Shown here piece after piece: positions 1-7,005 of a stretch of DNA of 39,128 nucleotides (within the stretch, counting starts at the first letter, position 1; each line of letters begins with the position of its first letter). The notes beneath the pieces were generated by a model that was given only the letters and a program-made list of their open reading frames with translations, made no database searches and was not told the origin of the DNA. A program made the translations under genes and the position numbers. The stretch is from an uncultured Lachnospiraceae bacterium (GTDB taxonomy: Bacteria; Bacillota; Clostridia; Lachnospirales; Lachnospiraceae), in contig CACYBK010000045.1 of NCBI GenBank assembly GCA_902772635.1, forward strand, positions 1 through 39,128, in the 5' to 3' direction.

Positions 1-86
1 GGTGGCATCGCTGACCGAAAACAACGCAGCAGCAAGTAATTCTGGCAAGCAGAAAGTGTATAGCTAATTGTAAAGTGCCACACTAG
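1..86 (+). mobile_element. Partial insertion sequence, right end
   Basis: Read on the minus strand from position 86, this stretch starts CTAGTGTGGCACTTTACAA and runs into AGAATTACTTG near 44-34. The right edge of the window carries the same landmarks in inverted orientation (CTAGTGTGTCACTTTACAA at 39042-39060, AGAATTACTTG downstream). Two imperfect inverted copies fit the left and right termini of one IS type. Plus-strand codons 1-39 (GGIADRKQRSSK, then TAA) could be the C-terminus of the last transposition gene. The TGTG ends and an open end before the terminus would fit an IS21-like element, but the family is not proven. The edge lies 6 bp from the stop codon of the next gene, which stays intact. 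Confidence 0.6.
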
Positions 87-92
87 TTTCGA

Positions 93-1139
93 TCAATCCT
101 CTTTGAAGGGGAAACACCGGTCGAGCATCCTTATCGTCTCAAACCTTCCCCTGGCGGTCATGTCACCCGTGGAAAAGGCCCTCTGAAAGGTCTCCCGACC
201 GGATGTGATATTTGTAAGAACATTCAATGTGATCCGAAGATACAGGTCATACTGCTCTGTTTCGCTGTCATAAGCATCCGCGGCCTCACTCTTTGAAAGG
301 AAGCGGCATTCAACCTCCTGCCCCTTTGCCGCGACGAGCATCGATTTTTCCTCATCCGTGATCTCAAAAACAAAGCTGAGCCACTCGTCTGTCTGAGGAA
401 CATAAGCCCCCACAAAGCCTCTGATAAGCTCGTTTTCAGTCTCTTCAGACGTGTCTCCAGCCCCGCCGAGAAGGTTCCGGTACATGGAGGAAAGCTCGAT
501 GATGTCCTCCTTCTGCTTCTTCACATATCTGTCATCCGTCACGTACTGCGAAAGCTGCTCTGACTCCTGCGGGGTAAGGATTATCCTCTGTGTCCTCTGA
601 ACACTCTGGGATACCGCCTGCTTACTGGACGGCAGGGCCTTCGGTTTCTGGGACAGCGTCCTGTAGAGGTTTTCCGCCTTCTTTTCTATTATCTTTTCAA
701 AATCCCGGTTTGCGGAAAACTCCGCCGCATCAGCGACATAACCGCAAAGCCCCTCACAGAGCGGTCCTCCAAGTGTCTCCCAGGCGTTCTCCAGCGTCAG
801 CATGGCTTCCCGCTCTCCAGTGGTTGTCGAGAGCACCACAGGCTGCATATATATGGCCGAGATCAGATCCCGATTCCCGTAAAGCCACAGGGAATCCAGA
901 AACTCCATCATATAGCCCCCGATCCCGAGCCACTCCACCGTAGTCGCGAGGATAATGCCGTCGCAGCCCTCGATGGTCTGAGGCAGTGTCGGTATCTGGC
1001 TCTTTTGCTCATGGATATCATATCTCGTAACATCCACATTGACATTCAGCGATTTCAGAACATCCGTCATCCTGTCAAGAACCGCTATGGTCGGATCAAC
1101 AAGCTCGCCCCTTCCCCCGTAATAAATATTGATCTTCAT
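93..1139 (-). CDS. Flavodoxin-fold reductase fused to an SCP2-like domain
   Basis: This 348-residue soluble protein is the last gene of the Tad operon. Residues 1-165 look like a flavodoxin or NADPH-dependent FMN reductase fold: an opening beta strand followed by a phosphate-loop-like turn, a CDGIILATTVEWLGIGG segment at 59-75, and a strand then STTTGE at 104-109. A low-complexity linker (about 166-200) leads to a C-terminal domain (about 240-345) whose pattern matches sterol-carrier-protein-2-like lipid-binding folds, including an ITSGRETFQRAFSTGDM stretch with the usual small-residue turn. It would move electrons or sense redox while binding a hydrophobic ligand. The substrate is unknown. 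The gene follows the rhomboid gene by 21 bp, so it is probably co-transcribed. The N-terminal call is firm and the SCP2 call moderate. Confidence 0.75.
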   Translation of the reverse strand: MKINIYYGGRGELVDPTIAVLDRMTDVLKSLNVNVDVTRYDIHEQKSQIPTLPQTIEGCDGIILATTVEWLGIGGYMMEFLDSLWLYGNRDLISAIYMQPVVLSTTTGEREAMLTLENAWETLGGPLCEGLCGYVADAAEFSANRDFEKIIEKKAENLYRTLSQKPKALPSSKQAVSQSVQRTQRIILTPQESEQLSQYVTDDRYVKKQKEDIIELSSMYRNLLGGAGDTSEETENELIRGFVGAYVPQTDEWLSFVFEITDEEKSMLVAAKGQEVECRFLSKSEAADAYDSETEQYDLYLRITLNVLTNITSGRETFQRAFSTGDMTARGRFETIRMLDRCFPFKED

Positions 1140-1160
1140 GAAATAATCCCTCTTTTGTAT

Positions 1161-1982
1161 TCACTGGTTCCTGCTGCCGGGAATGCGCCTGTCCTGACTC
1201 CCGGACAGCTTTTCAGTATAGCACTTTCGTATGATAAAGGGTATTCCGTAAATCAAAAAGCAAAGAACAAAGCCTCCAACCAGCCCTCCCACATGTCCGG
1301 CATTGTCTACAGAACCGCTTGTAAAACCAAAATACAGGGAAAGCGCTATCATCACAAGAAGCCTCCTTACGGTGTAGCGCTCGTACCTCCCCTTGTGAAC
1401 CACTATCACCACAAGCATCATCCCCATAATGCCGAATATGGCCCCGCTGGCGCCGCAGGCAAGCGCATATTCACCTGTTCGCATCATGTTGAAAAAAGAC
1501 AGAAGGCTTCCGGACAAGCCTGACAGAGGATAGCATATCAAAAATCTGACATGCCCTACCGGAATCTCGACCTCGTGCCCTAAGACAACGAGCATCAGCA
1601 TATTGTTCAAAAGATGAACGGGACCGAAATGAAGAAAGGTTGCGGTGAACAACCTGTAGTATTCGCCCGAAAGGACGCTCTCCGGCCACATCGCACCGTG
1701 AGCAAACATGAAGCGGCTGCTCTCGGTATCGCCCTGAATGGCAAGCACTATCCAGACCAATACATTTGCCGCGGCAAGAGCCACAGTGACGGGACATTCC
1801 TTCAGGAACTTTTTGACGCCGGACTGCGGGGCATCCGGACTCCCCTGCCCCCTGTAACCGGGTGTATAGCCATCCTGACTCCTCTGATCACTATAACCGT
1901 AGCCGCCCTGCCCCCGCAGGTCTTTGCAGCCGTATCCGTTTTCATTTCCATCGTATTGCGACGGTCTTTCATTCATATCCAT
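1161..1982 (-). CDS. Rhomboid-family intramembrane serine protease
   Basis: This 273-residue membrane protein has a Gly/Tyr/Gln-rich cytoplasmic N-terminus (about 1-55) followed by six predicted TM segments. The rhomboid catalytic pieces are all present: HLLNN at 123-127 (HxxxN), the GASG nucleophile motif with Ser179, and the general base His230 in NAGHVGG. Rhomboids cut substrates within or next to TM helices. Here the gene lies in a Tad pilus operon, 10 bp after the FHA gene and 21 bp before the flavodoxin gene, so pilus-assembly membrane proteins or pseudopilins are candidate substrates; that is inference. No good ribosome binding site precedes the ATG at 1982, so translation may depend on coupling to the upstream gene. 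Family identity is secure. Confidence 0.9.
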   Translation of the reverse strand: MDMNERPSQYDGNENGYGCKDLRGQGGYGYSDQRSQDGYTPGYRGQGSPDAPQSGVKKFLKECPVTVALAAANVLVWIVLAIQGDTESSRFMFAHGAMWPESVLSGEYYRLFTATFLHFGPVHLLNNMLMLVVLGHEVEIPVGHVRFLICYPLSGLSGSLLSFFNMMRTGEYALACGASGAIFGIMGMMLVVIVVHKGRYERYTVRRLLVMIALSLYFGFTSGSVDNAGHVGGLVGGFVLCFLIYGIPFIIRKCYTEKLSGSQDRRIPGSRNQ

Positions 1983-1992
1983 GTGGACAAGT

Positions 1993-3333
1993 TTACACTA
2001 TCCGAAAGACTTCGTCAGCAAATATTATCTTGTCCATCCTTTTCAATCTGACGCTTTCCCTGTAGGAGAGCATCTTCCCGTTCACAAATGTTCCGTTCTT
2101 TGAATTCAGATCCTCGATGAAATAATCCTCCCCCTGTTTCACTATCTTTGCGTGATGCCTTGAAACGACAGGCGAGTCGATGACCGCATCATTCCCTTTC
2201 TCTGAGCCTATCCGAAATACCTCTTTTGAAAGAGGATAATCCCTCCCTCTCCCGCCCCCCTCATAGGAGAGGAGAAGCGGCCCTCCTGCTGCCGCCCCGC
2301 TCATAAGAACCGTGGGCTTTTCAATACTGTCTGTCTCCTCATAGAGGAAATCCAGGGCTTTGGGGCTGTCCCTTTCGGAAGGAAAAAGCGACTTGAACCT
2401 GCCCTTCAGCTTCTCCCCTCCCTCCTTCGCTTTTTTTGAGAAAAGACCTTTGAATGAGGCAAAGAGCTTAGAGACTATGCTTTCATCCTCTCCGTCAGGG
2501 TAAGTGTCATCCTCTCCATCCTCATATTCGTCCTCATACTCATCGCCCGATCCGTCGCGATATCCGCCCCTTTCATGCCAGGCATCCTCATCATAGTCAT
2601 AAGAGCCGCTTTTTATGCGCCTTTCAAAGACTTCAGATGTTCTTTCCCTTTTGCCCCTGATCTTCCTGTCAGGCAGCGCCGGACTCTGTTGCTCTCCGGG
2701 AGTCTTTTTCTCATTAAAGTGTTCTTCCTCCAAAAAGAAGTCTCTTTCCTTTTCCCGCGCGGGAGGTATTCCTTCACTGCTTTCCTTTTCCTCATATCTT
2801 GAAAGTACCGAAAGAAGCGCCTCAAAAGAATCCTTCTCTCTAAGGCTCGCGTCATACAGGCTGTAGATAAGCTCGGTAAGACGCATGTCTCCCCTTACCG
2901 GCTTTTCCGTAAGAAACCTCATGACAGCTGAAAGCCCGAACTCACCCCCATTATCCTCAAATGGCATATAGGAAAGGAACAGCCGAAAATCCCCCGAAAG
3001 CCTTTCAACAAAGATGGTATCCGGACTCAGCCTGATATTTTCAGGGGAGATCAGGTACCTGTCAGTCTGGTCGAAGGCTTTTTTGAGCTTTCTTATCACC
3101 CCGGATACTACAGAAACCGAAAGTCCCTCCTCCTCAAGAAAGTCACGAAGTGAGCTCTTTCCCGTGATGTCATAACAGAACCTGACTTCCCCGTTCATAG
3201 TTGATGTATAGAATGAAAGGAGCGAGGGGATATCATTTTCCCTGAGCATCTCCTCCTCATAGGGCTTCATCACCGGCCGCCCTTCAACCGTCATCAGGCT
3301 TTCCTTAAGATTTCTCTCATAGCTTATCTTCAT
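1993..3333 (-). CDS. FHA-domain protein with DUF6382-like N-terminus
   Basis: This 446-residue cytoplasmic protein has three parts. The N-terminal half (about 1-185) resembles DUF6382, a domain often paired with FHA in Clostridia. The middle (about 190-335) is charged and disordered, with a run of Asp/Glu near 260-285. The C-terminus (about 360-446) is a forkhead-associated domain, with RIGS at 374-377, SRHHA at 391-395 and SKNGTFVNG at about 411-419. FHA domains bind phosphothreonine peptides, so the protein probably docks a Ser/Thr-phosphorylated partner at the pilus machine. No kinase is present in this window. Its start overlaps the upstream pseudopilin gene by 4 bp (ATGA), which indicates translational coupling. 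Confidence 0.85.
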   Translation of the reverse strand: MKISYERNLKESLMTVEGRPVMKPYEEEMLRENDIPSLLSFYTSTMNGEVRFCYDITGKSSLRDFLEEEGLSVSVVSGVIRKLKKAFDQTDRYLISPENIRLSPDTIFVERLSGDFRLFLSYMPFEDNGGEFGLSAVMRFLTEKPVRGDMRLTELIYSLYDASLREKDSFEALLSVLSRYEEKESSEGIPPAREKERDFFLEEEHFNEKKTPGEQQSPALPDRKIRGKRERTSEVFERRIKSGSYDYDEDAWHERGGYRDGSGDEYEDEYEDGEDDTYPDGEDESIVSKLFASFKGLFSKKAKEGGEKLKGRFKSLFPSERDSPKALDFLYEETDSIEKPTVLMSGAAAGGPLLLSYEGGGRGRDYPLSKEVFRIGSEKGNDAVIDSPVVSRHHAKIVKQGEDYFIEDLNSKNGTFVNGKMLSYRESVRLKRMDKIIFADEVFRIV

Positions 3334-3596
3334 CTCTTCCCCTGCTCCTTCAGCTTTTCGATCATATCCTTCCCGCCTGCGGCGATACGAAAGGTCTTTA
3401 CGGCATCATACTTAAGAATATCCTTGTCCTTGATATATTTTTCCGTATCATAAAAAACCCTGTAGGAAAGCATCATGAGACCCATCAGGATAATGATGCA
3501 GAATGATATGATGAAGGACCCCTCTACCGTGTAGCTCGCCTTGAGGTACAGAAAATCAGTACTCTTTTGGATCCCGTTTTTGTCCTTTATCTTCAT
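3330..3596 (-). CDS. Small TadE-like pseudopilin
   Basis: This 88-residue protein has a short charged leader, then ASYTVEGSFII at about 20-30, then one hydrophobic helix (about 28-50) and a short polar tail. The SYTVEGSF block is what TadE/TadF-type pseudopilins of Firmicutes carry at the prepilin-peptidase site, with Glu at position 5 of the mature helix. It is therefore probably processed by one of the two A24 peptidases here and inserted as a minor pilin. Overlaps of 4 bp with the genes on both sides show it belongs to the operon. It is shorter than classical TadE proteins (about 120-200 residues) because the extracytoplasmic domain is nearly missing. Confidence 0.75.
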   Translation of the reverse strand: MKIKDKNGIQKSTDFLYLKASYTVEGSFIISFCIIILMGLMMLSYRVFYDTEKYIKDKDILKYDAVKTFRIAAGGKDMIEKLKEQGKR

Positions 3597-4081
3597 GTGA
3601 ATAATCCTCCAAAATATTCCACTGCCGCTCCAATCAGGGTGAATGGGACGAAGGGAAGCTCTTTTCCTTTGATCCCTGTTTCACTTTCACTGATATCAGG
3701 CCCATTACAAAGAGCCGTCTTCTTCCTCTTCTGCCTTATGATATAAAAAACCGAAAACACTGCGGATGAAAGTGATGCAGTAAAAAGCACTGCAAGAGAC
3801 TTTAATCCCCCAAAAAACGGTCCTGCCATACACGCATATATTACAGCGTCTCCCATGCCTATCCTGCCTTTGGTCAAAAAAGAAACTCCCATCATTATTC
3901 CCCCAATCAGAACGCCAAAAAGCATCTCCGATATTTCCAGCGTTGGGGAAAATATATGCACTGTAAAAATATAAGAGCAGAACAAAAGAGGCGGGATTAT
4001 ATTGATCTTCTTCTCCCTGATATCCTCGATTGAAAGTATAACAAGCAGGGAAAAGAAAACTGCCGCATTAATGATCTCCAT
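3593..4081 (-). CDS. A24 prepilin peptidase, second copy
   Basis: This is a 162-residue polytopic membrane protein of the TadV/CpaA type, lacking the N-terminal methylase and zinc domain of PilD. The two catalytic aspartates are Asp20 (SIEDIREKKIN) and Asp78 in the GMGD motif. The C-terminal LPFVPFTLIG block is also typical of the family. The ATG at 4081 was chosen because GGAG stands 6 bases upstream; an ATG at 4138 in the same frame would overlap tadE by 71 bp. From 4081 the overlap is 14 bp. It would cleave and possibly methylate prepilins. It sits between the two TadE-like genes, unlike the first copy at 11082, so it may be dedicated to them. Confidence 0.85.
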   Translation of the reverse strand: MEIINAAVFFSLLVILSIEDIREKKINIIPPLLFCSYIFTVHIFSPTLEISEMLFGVLIGGIMMGVSFLTKGRIGMGDAVIYACMAGPFFGGLKSLAVLFTASLSSAVFSVFYIIRQKRKKTALCNGPDISESETGIKGKELPFVPFTLIGAAVEYFGGLFT

Positions 4082-5081
4082 CCTTTTCTCCATTCTTTTC
4101 GCATTTGCTGCAGAGAGGATAGCCTTTGTCAATGGCATCCTGAAGCTTCATCCGATTGATCGTCCGCTTGAGTCCCGGACAGCGCAGCGTTGTATGATAA
4201 TTTGTCCCGTAATCCGTCACGTACCATATACCGGAAAAGCCTTTTTTCCTGCACGAGGGACACGGATAATATATGGCTCCGTTCACATTTCTCTCATCTG
4301 AAAGCTGCTCATCAAAAACGCCCCTTATCGAAGGATTGAGATAAGCGCAGGAAAGATTTGTATGATATACGCTCCCCGACTCTGTCACATAGACATATTT
4401 GTCAGCTTCGTCAGCGTCCCCGGGGTCATCTCCCACCCAGCGCCTTGCAAGTGCGCGCTGAGAGATATGCCAGTGCTTCCAGCCAAAGAGGGTCGTCGGG
4501 ACCTTCATTACATATGAGGCCTTTATAGAGATCTCCTGATCATCAACCGTTGTACCTGAAAGGTTGATCCCGACGGGACCTCCGAGCACGAATTTGTACG
4601 GGACCTGTTTCACCGCGATCTCTGCGGCGCAAAGAGCCTGGATCGGCCCCGGCTTCATCTCCGAAAAAACATTGCCGGATATCGCCGCAGAACGCGCCAC
4701 ATCCGATATGGCAGTCTGCACTCCCCACTCAACCTGGATCACCCTGAAAAAAAATATCACAGCGATCCCGGCCAGCAGAAACATTGGGAGCACAAACGCG
4801 GCCTCCACGGTATAGCTCGCATCTGCCTTCGGGGAAGCAGAAGGGCGCCCCTTTCTGAAAAAGCCGTTTACCTTCCGCCGTATAAAGGATTCGACCGGCC
4901 TTGAGACTGGCTGCCTCCGACTTCTCTCCCGCTGCAGATCCGCTGATGCGGCAGTTTTTGCTTCTGCCAAACGCTCTGCTCTTTTTGATTTCTCAGGATT
5001 ACATCCGGATATGATTTTAGAAACAGCCATATGTTTTTTCTTCACACACCATGTCTTCTGACCTGATCCAGCAAGAGACAC
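4068..5081 (-). CDS. TadE-like pseudopilin with two Cys/His modules
   Basis: This is a 337-residue protein. A long basic N-terminus (1-87) precedes DASYTVEAAFVLP, the expected prepilin-peptidase site, and one TM helix (about 94-113). The extracytoplasmic part ends in two related modules: His240, Cys245, then Cys274-x2-Cys277; and His296, Cys301, then Cys324-x2-Cys327. Both read as YHTxLxC followed by a CxxC knuckle, resembling Ada-type zinc-binding modules. They could bind metal or be redox active outside the membrane. The start is GTG at 5081, supported by GGGGAG seven bases upstream. An ATG at 5030 has only a weak site. TadE membership is firm. The function of the modules is inferred. Confidence 0.8.
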   Translation of the reverse strand: MSLAGSGQKTWCVKKKHMAVSKIISGCNPEKSKRAERLAEAKTAASADLQRERSRRQPVSRPVESFIRRKVNGFFRKGRPSASPKADASYTVEAAFVLPMFLLAGIAVIFFFRVIQVEWGVQTAISDVARSAAISGNVFSEMKPGPIQALCAAEIAVKQVPYKFVLGGPVGINLSGTTVDDQEISIKASYVMKVPTTLFGWKHWHISQRALARRWVGDDPGDADEADKYVYVTESGSVYHTNLSCAYLNPSIRGVFDEQLSDERNVNGAIYYPCPSCRKKGFSGIWYVTDYGTNYHTTLRCPGLKRTINRMKLQDAIDKGYPLCSKCEKNGEKDGDH

Positions 5082-5157
5082 CCTTCTGCTCCCCTCCTTT
5101 CCAACAGATTCTTTAAGCCGCGTTATTGAGCAAATTCAGCCATTTTTTTACCTTCCC

Positions 5158-6693
5158 TTACCCCGCCTCCTGCGGCGGCCCCTTTGAAGCAGTCAAAAGC
5201 TCCTCCCCGTCTACATAAGAAAGCCTCCTCCTGTAAGAAAAGTCATAGACCTTCCACTCCCCGGTAAACAGGGGCACAAAGGACAAAAACAACGGCTTTG
5301 CCTGATATTCAGCCAACAGGTCCCCTCTGTAGAGCAGCCTGTCCATCCTTATATTTTTGTAATCCTCAGACCTTCTTATATGCTCCTCCATAAGGTCACA
5401 GGCTCTGCCCGCGCTCGTCTTCACAGGCGTCATGGCTGCAAAAGCAAGAAGATATCCGTTGTAGTCGACCTTCAGGCCTGAACCTTCCTTTGCCTTCCTC
5501 CCGGTATAAATATCAGTGATAAGGGTCCACAGGTCAGAGTTCCAGTCAGCCGGGCTTTTGATCAGTGGCACCTTCCCGCCGTCTGTAAGCGTCCGGAGGT
5601 CCAGGATAGACTCGACATAGGACCAGAGAGCAAGTATCACATACTTCACTACATCCTTTAACTCAGGCTGGGTGAGAAGAGTAGCTATGATAAGAGCCAG
5701 CGTCTCCGTCTCCCCGACTCTCGCGCTGTCTTTACAGATAGAGGCCATATTGAGACCTTCCCGAAGGAGAAGGAGCCGCCAAACCGTGCCCTTCAGGTTT
5801 TCAACATCAGAATCCTTGCCGCATATGACATACTCCATCTCGTACTTCACGCTGTTTTCCCGTGCTTCCTGCGTATATGTCCGAAAGGTCTTTGAAAGCC
5901 AGTAATCATAAAGCAGCTTCTCGTGGGCCTTTGGGGCATCGGTCTGCATTGTCCCGCTTTCAAGTGTTCGTCTTGAAGCCCTCTCACTCTTTGATATCAT
6001 TAGGCTTTCTTTTGATATATCAGCATCTACAGGAAGGACTGTCTTTAATATCCCTCCGATACCTACCGGAAATACATTGATCAGCGGGTTTGGACACCCT
6101 CGTATCTTTTCCTTTGTTTCTTCGCTGGGCTCACTTCCCGGAACGGTGCTTACAGAAGCCGGGGGAGCGTTTCCGTTCATCACGTCCTCTCCGCTCTCCG
6201 CAAGATCGGACAACCCACCGCTCCTTTCCTCCGCGCTTTTCACCTTGTCAGTAAGCTCTGAGAGCATCGAGATCATATCGCTTCCGACATTGTTCTCAAC
6301 ACTTTTTGCTGCCTCCCTGACAAGTCCCGAAAAATCATTGTCAGTGAGCACTGAATAATCAAGAAGCCCTGCCTTCTTGGGATAAGCTTGAAAAAAGTGT
6401 GTTCCGTCAGCGTTTCCGTTCTCATCAAGATACCGGTAGAAGCGCTTTTCAAAGGTCTCCTTGTCAAGTTCAGACTTCCCGTAGGACAGGTCGACCCCGA
6501 GAAGCCCGTATTCCTCCCAAAGAGGCCTGCAATAGTCCGCAAAACAGCTTTCAACCGAGATCAGAGACGCCCTGTCCGTCTGCTTCTTCAGGCAGAAGAA
6601 CCTCAGCACCTCACTCATGGTAAAGAAGAGCCCCAGTACCATTGTCAGGACAAAGGAAAGAAATACGGTTATGCTTCCGGAAAGTCTCTTCAT
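5158..6693 (-). CDS. DUF5702 protein, TadG-like minor pilin component
   Basis: This 511-residue protein starts MKRLSGSITVFLSFVLTMV, giving one N-terminal TM helix (about 7-28) followed by a large extracytoplasmic domain. Layout and sequence match the DUF5702 family, found in Tad loci of Firmicutes where TadG would be expected. The SITVFLS segment resembles a pseudopilin processing site without the usual Glu5. A Ser/Pro/Glu-rich disordered stretch occurs around 165-195. It probably forms part of the pilus base or tip in the cell wall. An AGGTG ribosome binding site lies within the end of the Flp gene, 3 bp upstream, so the two are co-translated. Molecular function is unknown. Confidence 0.75.
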   Translation of the reverse strand: MKRLSGSITVFLSFVLTMVLGLFFTMSEVLRFFCLKKQTDRASLISVESCFADYCRPLWEEYGLLGVDLSYGKSELDKETFEKRFYRYLDENGNADGTHFFQAYPKKAGLLDYSVLTDNDFSGLVREAAKSVENNVGSDMISMLSELTDKVKSAEERSGGLSDLAESGEDVMNGNAPPASVSTVPGSEPSEETKEKIRGCPNPLINVFPVGIGGILKTVLPVDADISKESLMISKSERASRRTLESGTMQTDAPKAHEKLLYDYWLSKTFRTYTQEARENSVKYEMEYVICGKDSDVENLKGTVWRLLLLREGLNMASICKDSARVGETETLALIIATLLTQPELKDVVKYVILALWSYVESILDLRTLTDGGKVPLIKSPADWNSDLWTLITDIYTGRKAKEGSGLKVDYNGYLLAFAAMTPVKTSAGRACDLMEEHIRRSEDYKNIRMDRLLYRGDLLAEYQAKPLFLSFVPLFTGEWKVYDFSYRRRLSYVDGEELLTASKGPPQEAG

Positions 6694-6696
6694 GTA

Positions 6697-6861
6697 TCAC
6701 ACCTGGTCGCTCTGTGTCGTGACCTTGTTGAAGATCGAACTTACAAGCGAAGTGATCTGCTTCTTGAAAATAAGCACAAGTCCTATCAGCACCACCAGGA
6801 TCAATATGACCTCAACGACCCCGATACCCTCTTCATCCTTAATAAATTCCTTAATTTTCAT
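6697..6861 (-). CDS. flp: Flp-type major pilin (Flp1 family)
   Basis: This 54-residue gene is below usual size cutoffs. The product starts MKIKEFIKDEEGIGVVEVIL, continues with a strongly hydrophobic helix (about 16-32) and ends with a short polar tail that finishes SDQV. The EEGIGVVEVIL block is the Flp1/Flp cleavage site: Gly before the mature helix and Glu near position 5 of it. It is the only small pilin-like ORF in the locus and lies after tadC, so it is the probable major subunit of the fibre. A GAGGGGG ribosome binding site stands about 7 bases upstream. The 144-bp gap before it may hold its own promoter or an RNA-processing site, which would explain high pilin dosage. Confidence 0.9.
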   Translation of the reverse strand: MKIKEFIKDEEGIGVVEVILILVVLIGLVLIFKKQITSLVSSIFNKVTTQSDQV

Positions 6862-6946
6862 ACAATACCCCCTCTCAAAAATAATGATTTACAGTTACTA
6901 TCCGGTTCTCCCGGAGTTTATACGCATTGCGTGATGACAGCCATTC

Positions 6947-6998
6947 CGGCAAAGTCCCTTCAAAGTTTCTTCAAAGCCCCTTCAAAGCCTCTTCATAC
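6947..6998. repeat. 11-bp tandem repeat, about 4.5 units
   Basis: The octamer CTTCAAAG starts at 6958, 6969 and 6980, with a variant CTTCATAC at 6991 and a partial unit before the first (GGCAAAG). The period is exactly 11 bp, about one helical turn, with variable three-base spacers. The array lies in the noncoding gap between tadC and the flp pilin. Same-face spacing suggests iterated binding sites for a regulator, or a slippage-prone tract; neither is shown. Confidence 0.6.
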
Positions 6999-7005
6999 TC
7001 CCTTT

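Noticed and set aside
3593-4138. Longer start for the second prepilin peptidase at 4138
   Set aside because: It would overlap tadE by 71 bp without a ribosome site, whereas the ATG at 4081 has GGAG.
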